Part shown: positions 23,522 through 31,010 of the stretch, piece after piece
Numbering within the stretch: position 1 is the stretch's first letter
Layout: every line of letters starts with the position of its first letter
Assembly: GCF_004348345.1 (NCBI RefSeq)
Contig: NZ_SMJZ01000077.1
Coordinates: forward strand, 1 to 36,261
Direction: 5' to 3'
Source of the DNA: Nonomuraea longispora
GTDB lineage: Bacteria; Actinomycetota; Actinomycetes; Streptosporangiales; Streptosporangiaceae
Length of the DNA: 36,261 nt
The notes under the pieces: generated by a model
Database searches by the model: none
The model's input: only the letters and a program-made list of their open reading frames with translations
What the model was told of the DNA's origin: nothing
Position numbers and translations under genes: made by a program

Positions 23522-24706
23522 TCAGTGAACGATGGCCAGCATCACGTCGGAGGCCGAGGGCCGTTCGTCCGGACGTTTGTTGAGGCACGCGCCCACGATC
23601 CCGCGTAAGGCGGGCGGCAGCGACGACAGATCGGGCTGGATCGTGAGCACCCGGTTGAACACCGCAGGCACGGTGTCCTCCCCGAACGCGGGCCGGCCCG
23701 TCGCCGCGAAGATGATCGTCGACGCCCAGCTGAACACGTCGGAGGGCGGGCCCACGGTCTCTCCCGACAACTGCTCGGGCGACATGTAGGGCGGCGTGCC
23801 GACCATCTTCCCCGTCGTCATGGTCACCTGGTCGAGCGCCTTGGCGATGCCGAAGTCGATCACGCGGGGGCCGTCGTGCCCGATCAGCACGTTGCTCGGT
23901 TTGAAGTCGCGATGGACGATGCCCGCCTTGTGGATGGCCGCCAGCGCCCCGGCCGTGGCCAACGCCAGCCGGGTCAGGCCGTCCTCGTCGCGTGGCCCGT
24001 GCTTCTTGACCAGCTGCTCCAGCGACGGGCCCTCGACGTATTCGCTGACGATGTAGGGGTGCTGACCGGAGACGCTCACGTCGAGGAGCCGGGCTGTGGA
24101 GAACGTCGCCACCCGCCGGGCCGCGTCGACCTCCCGGGCGAACCTCTTGCGCGCCACCTCGTCGACCAGGTCGTGCAGCACCTTCACCGCGACCCGCGTC
24201 CCGTTGGGTGCCGTCGCCAGGTAGACCGCCCCCTGCCCGCCCCGTCCGAGCTCCCGCAGCACCCGGTAGTGGCCCACCCACTCGAGTTGCCCGGTGCGCG
24301 GCCGATGGTGCTGACCGGGGGAGGTGGTGCGCCTGCCCATCTCCATCGGCCGGTGCGGAGGAAGGGGCGTCGCTCTGAGGCGGGCGCGCGCCATGTGGGG
24401 CACGAGAAAACCCGAATGCACGACCCCTCCGCCCCAGCTGAGCAGCAGGCCCAACGTGACCATGACGGCCAGGGGCTCCGGGATGTCCGCGAACTCCGCG
24501 TATGCGAGGGCCGAGATCGTGAACGAGCCGATGCCGACGAAGTAGACGCACGCGGCGACGAAGTGCCAGACGTTTCGCAACCAGTAAGCCGCGAACCCGA
24601 TGGTGACCGGGGTCGCCAGGCCGCAGGTGAACAGGGGCAGGCAGGCCCACAAGACGGCGGCCGCCCACCTCCCGCCACTGGGACGGACTGAATGGCTCTG
24701 TTGCAT
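23522..24706 (-). CDS. Membrane-anchored Ser/Thr protein kinase (N-terminal membrane domain)
   Basis: The 394-residue protein has three membrane segments in its first 105 residues (about 13-42, 46-70, 78-104), then a complete Hanks-type kinase domain (about 145-394). Key elements are GRGGQGAV (154-161), K175 in AVKVL, HRDFKPSN (265-272), DFG (284-286) and GTPPYMSPEQ (303-312). This is the reverse of the common PknB layout (kinase first, then one helix). There is no extracellular sensor domain. It lies on the opposite strand between nuoH and nuoI. ATGs at 24823 and 24739 are alternatives; I chose 24706 because TAGTCT precedes it by 7 bases and no start has a ribosome binding site. Confidence 0.88.
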   Translation of the reverse strand: MQQSHSVRPSGGRWAAAVLWACLPLFTCGLATPVTIGFAAYWLRNVWHFVAACVYFVGIGSFTISALAYAEFADIPEPLAVMVTLGLLLSWGGGVVHSGFLVPHMARARLRATPLPPHRPMEMGRRTTSPGQHHRPRTGQLEWVGHYRVLRELGRGGQGAVYLATAPNGTRVAVKVLHDLVDEVARKRFAREVDAARRVATFSTARLLDVSVSGQHPYIVSEYVEGPSLEQLVKKHGPRDEDGLTRLALATAGALAAIHKAGIVHRDFKPSNVLIGHDGPRVIDFGIAKALDQVTMTTGKMVGTPPYMSPEQLSGETVGPPSDVFSWASTIIFAATGRPAFGEDTVPAVFNRVLTIQPDLSSLPPALRGIVGACLNKRPDERPSASDVMLAIVH

Positions 24707-24758
24707 GCCGGAGAGACTATCGTTCAGCGACCGGTTCATATCGGGCGAGCACACAGGT

Positions 24759-24799
24759 TGTGGATAACCATCGGCCTGCCTGTGGATAGCTGTGGAAAA
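24759..24799 (-). promoter_or_regulatory. Cluster of three DnaA-box-like 9-mers
   Basis: On the minus strand, TTATCCACA (24767-24759), CTATCCACA (24789-24781) and TTTTCCACA (24799-24791) lie in the same orientation, 22 and 10 bases apart. The first is a perfect E. coli-type DnaA box and the others differ by one base. They sit in the 140-base divergent space between the kinase and nuoI. Too few are present for a replication origin; they could let DnaA influence transcription. Confidence 0.45.
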
Positions 24800-24846
24800 A
24801 CCGGGGACAATGCTCTGGCTCATTCACGTGCGAGGCCAAGTGCGTC

Positions 24847-26256
24847 ATGATGTTGAACATGGGGCGGATACCGGGAGTCGGACTGGCGAAAGGGTTGTCC
24901 ATCACCCTTCGCCACATGCTGCGTAAATCGGTTACGCAGCAGTATCCCGAGGTCAAGCCCGCCCTGCCGCCGCGGAGCCGAGGCGTTATCGCCCTGGTTG
25001 AGGAGAACTGCACCTCCTGCATGCTCTGTGCCCGGGAATGCCCCGATTGGTGCATCTACATCGACTCGCACAAGGAGACCATCCCGGCCCCCGAGGGCGG
25101 CCGCGCCCGCCAGCGCAACGTCCTCGACCGCTTCGCCATCGACTTCTCCCTGTGCATGTACTGCGGCATCTGCATCGAGGTCTGTCCGTTCGACGCCCTC
25201 TTCTGGTCACCGGAGTTCGAGTACGCCGAGGGCGACATCCGCAACCTTCTCCACGAGAAGGACAAGCTGGCCGCCTGGACCCAGACCGTACCGCCGCCTC
25301 CCGCCCACGACCCCGGCGCCGAGCCGCCGAAGGAGCTCACGGCCGCTCCCCGCCGCCCGGCCGCCGGCCGCGCCTCCCGCGCCACACCGTCGGGGAGGCC
25401 TCCCGCCGCACAGAAGCCCGCCGCCGGCGCCGCTCCAGACGTCGGTACGCAGGACGCGCCGCCCGGCCGGCGTACGGCCGCCGCACCGGCGCCGGGAGCG
25501 GCCCCCGCGCGCACCACGGACCCCGCGGCCGGGCCGCCGAAACGCGCTGCTGCTGCACGTGAGCCGGGGACGAGCGCGCCAGAGCCCGGGACCGCGGGGC
25601 CGCCCGGCACGCCCGCGTCCGCAGGGGACACACCGCCTGGCGCCCCGGCATCTGCAGGGGACACGTCGCCCGGCACGCCTGCGTCCGCAACGGTCACGCC
25701 ACCCGGCACCCCGGCTTCTGCAGGGGACACGTCCGGTACGCCGACATCCGCGGGGGATTCGTCGCCCGGTACGTCCGATTCCTCCACCGGAGCCACCGAG
25801 CGAAGCGCAGCGTCCGGCCCGCCGGAGCCGGACACGCCTACGACGGCTGCGGCGTCACCGCGCCCCACGGACGGTCGCGGCGAGCGTCCGCGCAGATCGA
25901 TGGCCAACGTACGGGCCATCCGGCCTCCCGGCGCTCTCCCGTCCCGCCCTCGGAACGACGCCCCGGCCGAGAGTTCCGAGCAGCCGACCGAGAGCCCTGA
26001 GCAGGGGGACACCGAGCCGGAGGACGCAGCGACCGGTTCAGCGGACCCCTCGGCCGACCCGCGACCGGCGGCTGATGCGGGACGCCCGCCAGCCGACCGT
26101 CCCAACGAACCTGCTCAGGAACAACCGGCACCTCAACCGCCAGAGCAGACTTCACCCGCGAGCCCCCGCAAGCGCAGGATGGCCGATCCACGGTCCATCC
26201 GACCGCCAGGGCGGCTCGGTCCTGACGACACAAGGGAGTCCGAGGAGGAGTCGTGA
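24847..26256 (+). CDS. nuoI: NADH-quinone oxidoreductase subunit I with long Pro-rich C-terminal extension
   Basis: Residues 1-150 form a normal NuoI with two [4Fe-4S] motifs: Cys55, 58, 61, 65 (ENCTSCMLCARECP) and Cys103, 106, 109, 113 (CMYCGICIEVCP). The protein then continues for about 320 residues of low-complexity Pro/Ala/Ser/Thr/Gly sequence, while typical NuoI proteins are about 150-220 residues long. The tail contains five 11-residue repeats of the type GTPASAGDTPP (25606-25767). It also contains two copies of a motif M-A-[ND]-x-R-x-I-R-P-P-G-x-L at residues 352-364 and 445-457, each preceded by basic residues. The start at 24847 (ATGATG) is the first available; GAGG lies 12-13 bases upstream. 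The stop overlaps nuoJ (GTGA). Confidence 0.92.
   Translation: MMLNMGRIPGVGLAKGLSITLRHMLRKSVTQQYPEVKPALPPRSRGVIALVEENCTSCMLCARECPDWCIYIDSHKETIPAPEGGRARQRNVLDRFAIDFSLCMYCGICIEVCPFDALFWSPEFEYAEGDIRNLLHEKDKLAAWTQTVPPPPAHDPGAEPPKELTAAPRRPAAGRASRATPSGRPPAAQKPAAGAAPDVGTQDAPPGRRTAAAPAPGAAPARTTDPAAGPPKRAAAAREPGTSAPEPGTAGPPGTPASAGDTPPGAPASAGDTSPGTPASATVTPPGTPASAGDTSGTPTSAGDSSPGTSDSSTGATERSAASGPPEPDTPTTAAASPRPTDGRGERPRRSMANVRAIRPPGALPSRPRNDAPAESSEQPTESPEQGDTEPEDAATGSADPSADPRPAADAGRPPADRPNEPAQEQPAPQPPEQTSPASPRKRRMADPRSIRPPGRLGPDDTRESEEES
25606..25767 (+). repeat. 33-base degenerate tandem repeats in the nuoI tail
   Basis: Five units begin at 25606, 25639, 25672, 25705 and 25735; four are 33 bases and one is 30. 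They encode variants of G-[TA]-P-[AT]-S-A-G-D-[TS]-x-P. Third positions vary, so the copies are not recent. They lie in the disordered tail of NuoI. Confidence 0.8.
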
Positions 26257-26975
26257 CCGAGGCGGTGCCCTCCTACCTGTCACCCACCGGGCAAGAGATC
26301 GTCTTCTTGCTGCTGGGCGCGGTAGCGGTCGGATCGGCGCTGCTCGTCGTCACGACCAGGCAACTGGTTCACGCCGCCCTCTGGCTCGTGGTCTGCTTCG
26401 GCGCGCTGGCCGGCGGCTACCTCGTGCTGACGGCGGAGTTCGTGGCGTGGGTCCAGGTCCTGATCTACGTCGGCGCGGTGGTCGTGCTGATGTTGTTCGG
26501 CATCATGCTGACCCGCGCTCCCATCGGCCCTTCCGAAGATCTCGACAGCGGCAACCGGCTGGTCGCCGCCGTGGTGGCGGTGGCGACGGCGGCCCTCCTG
26601 GTCACCGTGGTGATCGACGGCTTCCGCACCGCCTACACCCCGCTGCGTCCCGGCAAGGGAGCCGCCAAGGAGCTGGGCGCCAGCGTGTTCGCCACCTGGG
26701 TGCTGCCTTTCGAGGCGCTGTCCGTGCTGCTGCTCGCCGCGCTGATCGGCGCGATCGTGTTGTCCCGCACCGACATCCCCGGCGGCGCCCCCGCCCAGCA
26801 GACGAGCGGTCCGTCCTCCGGCCCGCCGGACGCCACCCCGTTCCCCGGCAACCCCGAGACCATCCAGCCTCCGGCCAAGCCCGGAACCGTCCAGCCCCCG
26901 GCTCAGCCCGAGGGCACATCGCCGTCCGACCGGACCACGGGCAGCACGCCACCCGAGCAGACCGGGGGTCATTAG
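26253..26975 (+). CDS. nuoJ: NADH-quinone oxidoreductase subunit J with Pro-rich tail
   Basis: This 240-residue protein has five membrane helices in residues 15-171, including the conserved third-helix segment YVGAVVVLMLFGIML (72-86). That segment undergoes coupling-related conformational change in complex I. After residue 172 a hydrophilic tail of about 69 residues follows, rich in Pro, Gly, Ser and Thr (PPAKPGTVQPPAQPEGT). NuoJ normally ends soon after the last helix. The GTG start overlaps the nuoI stop by 4 bases with GAGGAGGAG upstream, and the stop overlaps nuoK by one base (TAGTG). Confidence 0.93.
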   Translation: MTEAVPSYLSPTGQEIVFLLLGAVAVGSALLVVTTRQLVHAALWLVVCFGALAGGYLVLTAEFVAWVQVLIYVGAVVVLMLFGIMLTRAPIGPSEDLDSGNRLVAAVVAVATAALLVTVVIDGFRTAYTPLRPGKGAAKELGASVFATWVLPFEALSVLLLAALIGAIVLSRTDIPGGAPAQQTSGPSSGPPDATPFPGNPETIQPPAKPGTVQPPAQPEGTSPSDRTTGSTPPEQTGGH

Positions 26976-27484
26976 TGCACATCGTCTACCCGGCGGTCGT
27001 CTCCGCGCTCCTCTTCTCCGTCGGCGTCTACGGAGTGCTCGCCCGGCGCAACACGATCCTGGTGCTGATGTCGGTCGAGCTGATGCTCAACGCCGTCAAC
27101 CTCAACCTGGTCGCGTTCGACGTGTGGCTGGGCGACCGCCTGCACAGCGGCCAGGTGCTCACCCTTTTCGTCATCGTCATCGCCGCCGCGGAGGTGGGCC
27201 TGGGTCTGGCCATCATCCTGGCGCTCTACCGCAACCGCCGCACCGTCGACATCGACCGCCTCCGTGACCTCGCCGAGCCGGCAGACGCCCCGCGAGGCGT
27301 GCCGAGCACCCTCACCGCCGGCGGCTCGCAGCCCCCGCCGAGCGCGCCCACGGACGAGGGCCACGACCCCGGCACACCACCACCGAGCCAGGACCGAAGC
27401 CTGGATCAAAACCAGCATCAAGTCCTGGACCAGGGGCATTCCGTCGCGGTTGAGAAGCCCGTCAAGCGAGGGGGCAGGCGATGA
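26975..27484 (+). CDS. nuoK: NADH-quinone oxidoreductase subunit K with hydrophilic C-terminal extension
   Basis: Residues 1-88 are a standard three-helix NuoK, with the membrane glutamates E35 (LMSVELMLNAVNLN) and E73 (AAAEVGLGLAI) needed for proton transfer. About 80 further residues follow (IDRLRDLAEPADAPRG ... KPVKRGGRR), rich in Pro, Gln, Asp and basic at the end; NuoK is usually about 100 residues. The frame is open far upstream, but GTG at 26975 is the true start because it joins the nuoJ stop (TAGTG) and matches the family N-terminus. The stop overlaps nuoL as ATGA. Confidence 0.93.
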   Translation: MHIVYPAVVSALLFSVGVYGVLARRNTILVLMSVELMLNAVNLNLVAFDVWLGDRLHSGQVLTLFVIVIAAAEVGLGLAIILALYRNRRTVDIDRLRDLAEPADAPRGVPSTLTAGGSQPPPSAPTDEGHDPGTPPPSQDRSLDQNQHQVLDQGHSVAVEKPVKRGGRR

Positions 27485-29394
27485 CGACCTTCCCGCTGCT
27501 GGCCGTGCTCCTGCCCTTCCTGGCCGCCTTCGCGGGCCTGCTGCTTCCCCGCCTCCTCCACAGGCGAGGCCCGGCGGCCGAACCGGGCGGAGTGGCGGGC
27601 GCGCGGGCCAACACCAGGGCGGCCTGGATCGCCGTCCTGCCCACGGCCGCCTCCGCCGTCCTCGCCGTCTGGCTGGCCTGGGGTCCGGGGTTCGCCTTCC
27701 TCAACGGCGAAGGCACGTCATCCCTCACCGGCCGGACATACGGCACGATCGTCACCGGCGGCGTCCCCATCTCACTCACCCTGCAGGCCGACGACCTGTC
27801 GGGCGTCCTCGGCGTCCTGGTGACCCTGGTCGCCCTGGCCGTGCAGATCTACTCGATCGGCTATCTCCGAGACGACCCGCGCTACCCCTCCTACAGCGCG
27901 TTCATCAGCCTTTTCACCAGCGCGATGTTGCTGGTCGTGTACGCGGGTGACCTCCTTGTCCTCTACGTGGGCTGGGAGATCATGGGCCTGTGCTCCTACC
28001 TGCTCATCGGCCACTGGTGGGAGGACCGCGGCAATTCGCGCGCCGCGGTCAAGGCGTTCCTCGTGACCCGTCTGGGCGACGTCGGGTTTCTCTTCGGCAT
28101 CTTCGTGCTGGGCATGGCGGCCGGGAGCTTCCGCGTCGCCGACGTGCTGGCGAAGGTGCCGGAGATGTCGCCGGCGACCCTGGTGACGGCCACGATGTTG
28201 CTGCTGGCCGGGGTGGCGGGCAAGAGCGCCCAGGTGCCGTTGCACACCTGGCTGCCCGACGCGATGGCCGGTCCGACGCCGATCAGCGCCCTCATCCACG
28301 CCGCCACCATGGTCGCCGCCGGGATCTTCATCGTGGCCCGGCTCTTCCCCGCGTTCCTGGCCGCCCGGCCCACGCTCGACGTGCTTGCCGTCGTCGCCGC
28401 GCTGGGCATGCTGGGGGCCGCGCTGGCCGCGCTGGCGCAGGACGACCTGAAACGTGTGCTCGCCTACTCCACGGTCAGCCAGCTCGCCTACATGGCCGGC
28501 GGGCTCGCCGCGGGCTCCGACACGTCGGCCGTCTTCCACCTGGTGACGCACGGGGCGTTCAAGGCGCTGCTGTTCCTCTGCGCGGGAGTGGTCATCCACC
28601 ACGCCGGCTCCAACCTGATGTCGCAGATGGGCGGTCTGCGCCGGGAGCTGCCGGTCACGTTCGCGGCCATGACGATCGGGTTCGCCGCGCTGATGGGCCT
28701 CCCGCCGGCCAGCGGCTTCTTCAGCAAGGACAGCCTGCTCGTGGCGATGGACGGCGCGCTCGCGACCGGGGGCCTCACCGACGCGGCCGCCCTGCTCCTG
28801 CACGCGTGCGCGCTCGCGACCGTGGCCGTCACCGGCGCGTACGCCACCAGGGCCTGGCTGCGCACGTTCTTCGGCGAGGCGAAACCCGCCGCGCTGCCCG
28901 AGCCCGCGCCCGGCACCGCCCACGTCGTAACCGGCCGTGAGGCCCCGCGTTCGATGCTCGTACCCGTCGCCCTGCTCGCCGTTCCCGCCCTGCTGCTGGG
29001 CTTCGCCGTCGAGCCGCACCTCGCGCCCGGCGTGGCGGCCACCAGCGTCGTGCTCGCCCTCCTCGGGGCGGGGGCGGTCTACGCGTTCTGGCGCATCGAC
29101 CCCGCCGCCGACCCGGCCCGCCTGCTGGGGCCGTTCCGGGTGCCGTGCGAGCGGGCGTTCTACGTCGACGGCCTCTACGCGGCGCTCCTCGTACGCCCGG
29201 TCATGGTCCTGGCCAGGCTCGTGGTCAGCACCGACGACCACGTCGTGGACGGCGCGGTACGCGGGTCGGGCAGGTCTGCGCGCGGCCTGTCGGGAGCGCT
29301 GAGATTCGCCCAGAACGGCAACGTCCAGCTCTACGTGAGCGGGCTGCTGGCGGGTGTCCTGCTGATCGTGGTCGGGGCGGTGGTGTTCGCATGA
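27481..29394 (+). CDS. nuoL: NADH-quinone oxidoreductase subunit L
   Basis: This is a 637-residue antiporter-like subunit at the far end of the membrane arm. Conserved proton-path residues are present: E166 in LYVGWEIMGLCSYLLIG and K248 in GKSAQVPLHTWLPDAMAGPTP. A further Lys is in DDLKRVLAYSTVSQLAYM, and His lies in FHLVTHGAFKALLFLCAG. The C-terminal region extends past the last antiporter helix and finishes with a helix (VSGLLAGVLLIVVGAVVF), consistent with the lateral helix and anchor of NuoL. The ATG overlaps nuoK by 4 bases and the stop overlaps nuoM by 4 bases. Confidence 0.95.
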   Translation: MTTFPLLAVLLPFLAAFAGLLLPRLLHRRGPAAEPGGVAGARANTRAAWIAVLPTAASAVLAVWLAWGPGFAFLNGEGTSSLTGRTYGTIVTGGVPISLTLQADDLSGVLGVLVTLVALAVQIYSIGYLRDDPRYPSYSAFISLFTSAMLLVVYAGDLLVLYVGWEIMGLCSYLLIGHWWEDRGNSRAAVKAFLVTRLGDVGFLFGIFVLGMAAGSFRVADVLAKVPEMSPATLVTATMLLLAGVAGKSAQVPLHTWLPDAMAGPTPISALIHAATMVAAGIFIVARLFPAFLAARPTLDVLAVVAALGMLGAALAALAQDDLKRVLAYSTVSQLAYMAGGLAAGSDTSAVFHLVTHGAFKALLFLCAGVVIHHAGSNLMSQMGGLRRELPVTFAAMTIGFAALMGLPPASGFFSKDSLLVAMDGALATGGLTDAAALLLHACALATVAVTGAYATRAWLRTFFGEAKPAALPEPAPGTAHVVTGREAPRSMLVPVALLAVPALLLGFAVEPHLAPGVAATSVVLALLGAGAVYAFWRIDPAADPARLLGPFRVPCERAFYVDGLYAALLVRPVMVLARLVVSTDDHVVDGAVRGSGRSARGLSGALRFAQNGNVQLYVSGLLAGVLLIVVGAVVFA

Positions 29395-31010
29395 TGGGCT
29401 GGCTTCCCGTCGCGCTCCTGGCGGTGCCGCTGGTCGGCGCGCTCCTGCTGCTCCTCGCGCCGCACGCGTTGCGTCCCCGTCTGCGCGCGTACGGGCTGGT
29501 CCTGTCCGGCGTGACGCTGGCGCTGGCCGTGCTCATGGTGGCGGTGTTCGACTACGCCGGGGCGGCGCGTCCGCAGTTCGAGGTCGACCAGCCGTGGATC
29601 GCCGGGCTGGGGCTCCGCTTCCACCTCGGCGTCGACGGGATCTCGCTGCCGCTGGTCGCGCTGACGGCCCTGCTGACGTTCCTGTGCTTCGTCTACCTGT
29701 GCTGGGGTCGCGAGCGGGCCGGTGAGCAGCTCATGAGGGCGCGGCCGAGAGCGCTCGTGTTCACGCTGCTCGTGCTCGAAGTGGGCATGATCGGTACGTT
29801 CCTCGCTCTCGACCTGCTGCTCTTCTTCGTGTTCTTCGAGGTCGTGCTCATCCCGATGTACTTCCTGATCGCCATCTGGGGCGGCGAGGGGCGCGGGGCG
29901 GCGTCGGCCAAGTTCATCCTGTACACCCTGCTCGGCTCGGTCGTGATGCTGCTCGGCCTGCTGCTGGTGTGGGCGCAGACGGGCACGCTCGACATCGAGG
30001 CGCTGGCCGCAGCCCACGGCGCCGGCATGGCGAGGTCCGTGCAGATCCTGGCGTTCGTGGCGATCGGGGTGGGCCTGGCGGTGAAAACGCCCATGTGGCC
30101 GCTGCACACCTGGCTGCCCGACGCCCACACCGAGGCCCCCACCGTGGGCTCGGTGCTGCTCGCCGGGGTGCTGCTCAAGATGGGCACGTACGGCTTCGCC
30201 AGGATCGCCATCCCGATCCTCCCCGACGGGGCCGCGGCCGTGGCGCCGTGGCTCGGCGCGCTCGCCGTCGTCGGCATCGTCTACGGCGCCCTGGCCTGCC
30301 TGGCGCAGCGCGACCTCAAACGCATGATCGCCTACTCCTCCGTCGGCCACATGGGTTTCGTCCTGCTGGGCTTCGCCACGTTGACCCCCGTGGGCGTCAA
30401 CGGCGCCCTCTTCGCCAACGTCGCCCACGGCCTCATCACCGGCCTGCTGTTCTTCCTGGCCGGAGCGGTCAAAGACCGCTACCACACCGCAGACATGCCT
30501 TCGCTGGGCGGCGGCATGCTGGCCACGCTGCCACGGCTGGGGTCGTTGCTCACGTTCGCGTCGATCGCCTCGCTCGGGCTGCCGGGGCTGGCCGGGTTCT
30601 GGGGGGAGATGCTGGCGCTGTTCGGAGCCTTCCAGCCGGCGAACGTCCTGCCGCGCCCGCTGTTCCTCACCTACATGGTGATCGGCGGTCTGGGGGCGGT
30701 GCTGACGGCCGCGTACTTCCTGGTCATGTTGTCCCGCGTCACCCACGGCCGCCCGCAGCGCCCCGCCCGCCCGGCGGCGCGGGTGCTCCAGGAGGTGGGC
30801 GGTCCGCCACCGGCGGTCCCGGACGACGTGGCCGGTCCGCCACCGGCGGTCCTGGACGACGTTGGGCGCCCGCCGGGCGACGTCCGCACCCACGAGCTGC
30901 TGGCGTGGACGCCGCTCGTCGTGCTGATCCTGCTCTTCGGGCTCTGGCCGGGCCTGCTGCTGTCGCTCACCACCCCCGCCGTGCTCACCCTGCTGGGAGT
31001 CGCCTCGTGA
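29391..31010 (+). CDS. nuoM: NADH-quinone oxidoreductase subunit M with repeat insert
   Basis: This is a 539-residue antiporter-like subunit. E150 lies in FFVFFEVVLIPMYFLI, and the Lys-helix region reads AVKTPMWPLHTWLPDAHTEAP, with GVLLKMGTYG after it. Between the last two helices is a Pro-rich cytoplasmic insert (about residues 447-500). It contains two 11-residue copies of GPPPAV[PL]DDV[AG] (471-492), which is not usual for NuoM. The first of two adjacent ATGs (29391) overlaps the nuoL stop (ATGA). The stop overlaps the nuoN GTG start by 4 bases. Confidence 0.95.
   Translation: MMGWLPVALLAVPLVGALLLLLAPHALRPRLRAYGLVLSGVTLALAVLMVAVFDYAGAARPQFEVDQPWIAGLGLRFHLGVDGISLPLVALTALLTFLCFVYLCWGRERAGEQLMRARPRALVFTLLVLEVGMIGTFLALDLLLFFVFFEVVLIPMYFLIAIWGGEGRGAASAKFILYTLLGSVVMLLGLLLVWAQTGTLDIEALAAAHGAGMARSVQILAFVAIGVGLAVKTPMWPLHTWLPDAHTEAPTVGSVLLAGVLLKMGTYGFARIAIPILPDGAAAVAPWLGALAVVGIVYGALACLAQRDLKRMIAYSSVGHMGFVLLGFATLTPVGVNGALFANVAHGLITGLLFFLAGAVKDRYHTADMPSLGGGMLATLPRLGSLLTFASIASLGLPGLAGFWGEMLALFGAFQPANVLPRPLFLTYMVIGGLGAVLTAAYFLVMLSRVTHGRPQRPARPAARVLQEVGGPPPAVPDDVAGPPPAVLDDVGRPPGDVRTHELLAWTPLVVLILLFGLWPGLLLSLTTPAVLTLLGVAS
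30801..30866 (+). repeat. 33-base direct repeat in nuoM
   Basis: Two adjacent 33-base copies (30801-30833 and 30834-30866) differ at only a few positions and encode GPPPAVPDDVA and GPPPAVLDDVG. They lie in the hydrophilic insert between the last helices of NuoM. The near identity at DNA level points to a recent in-frame duplication. Confidence 0.88.

Noticed and set aside
24759..24799. Replication origin
   Set aside because: Only three DnaA-box-like sites and no dnaA, dnaN or gyrB genes nearby.
24998..27484. An 828-codon plus-strand frame ending with NuoK
   Set aside because: Only the last 169 codons from GTG 26975 match NuoK; the rest is a shadow of nuoI and nuoJ.
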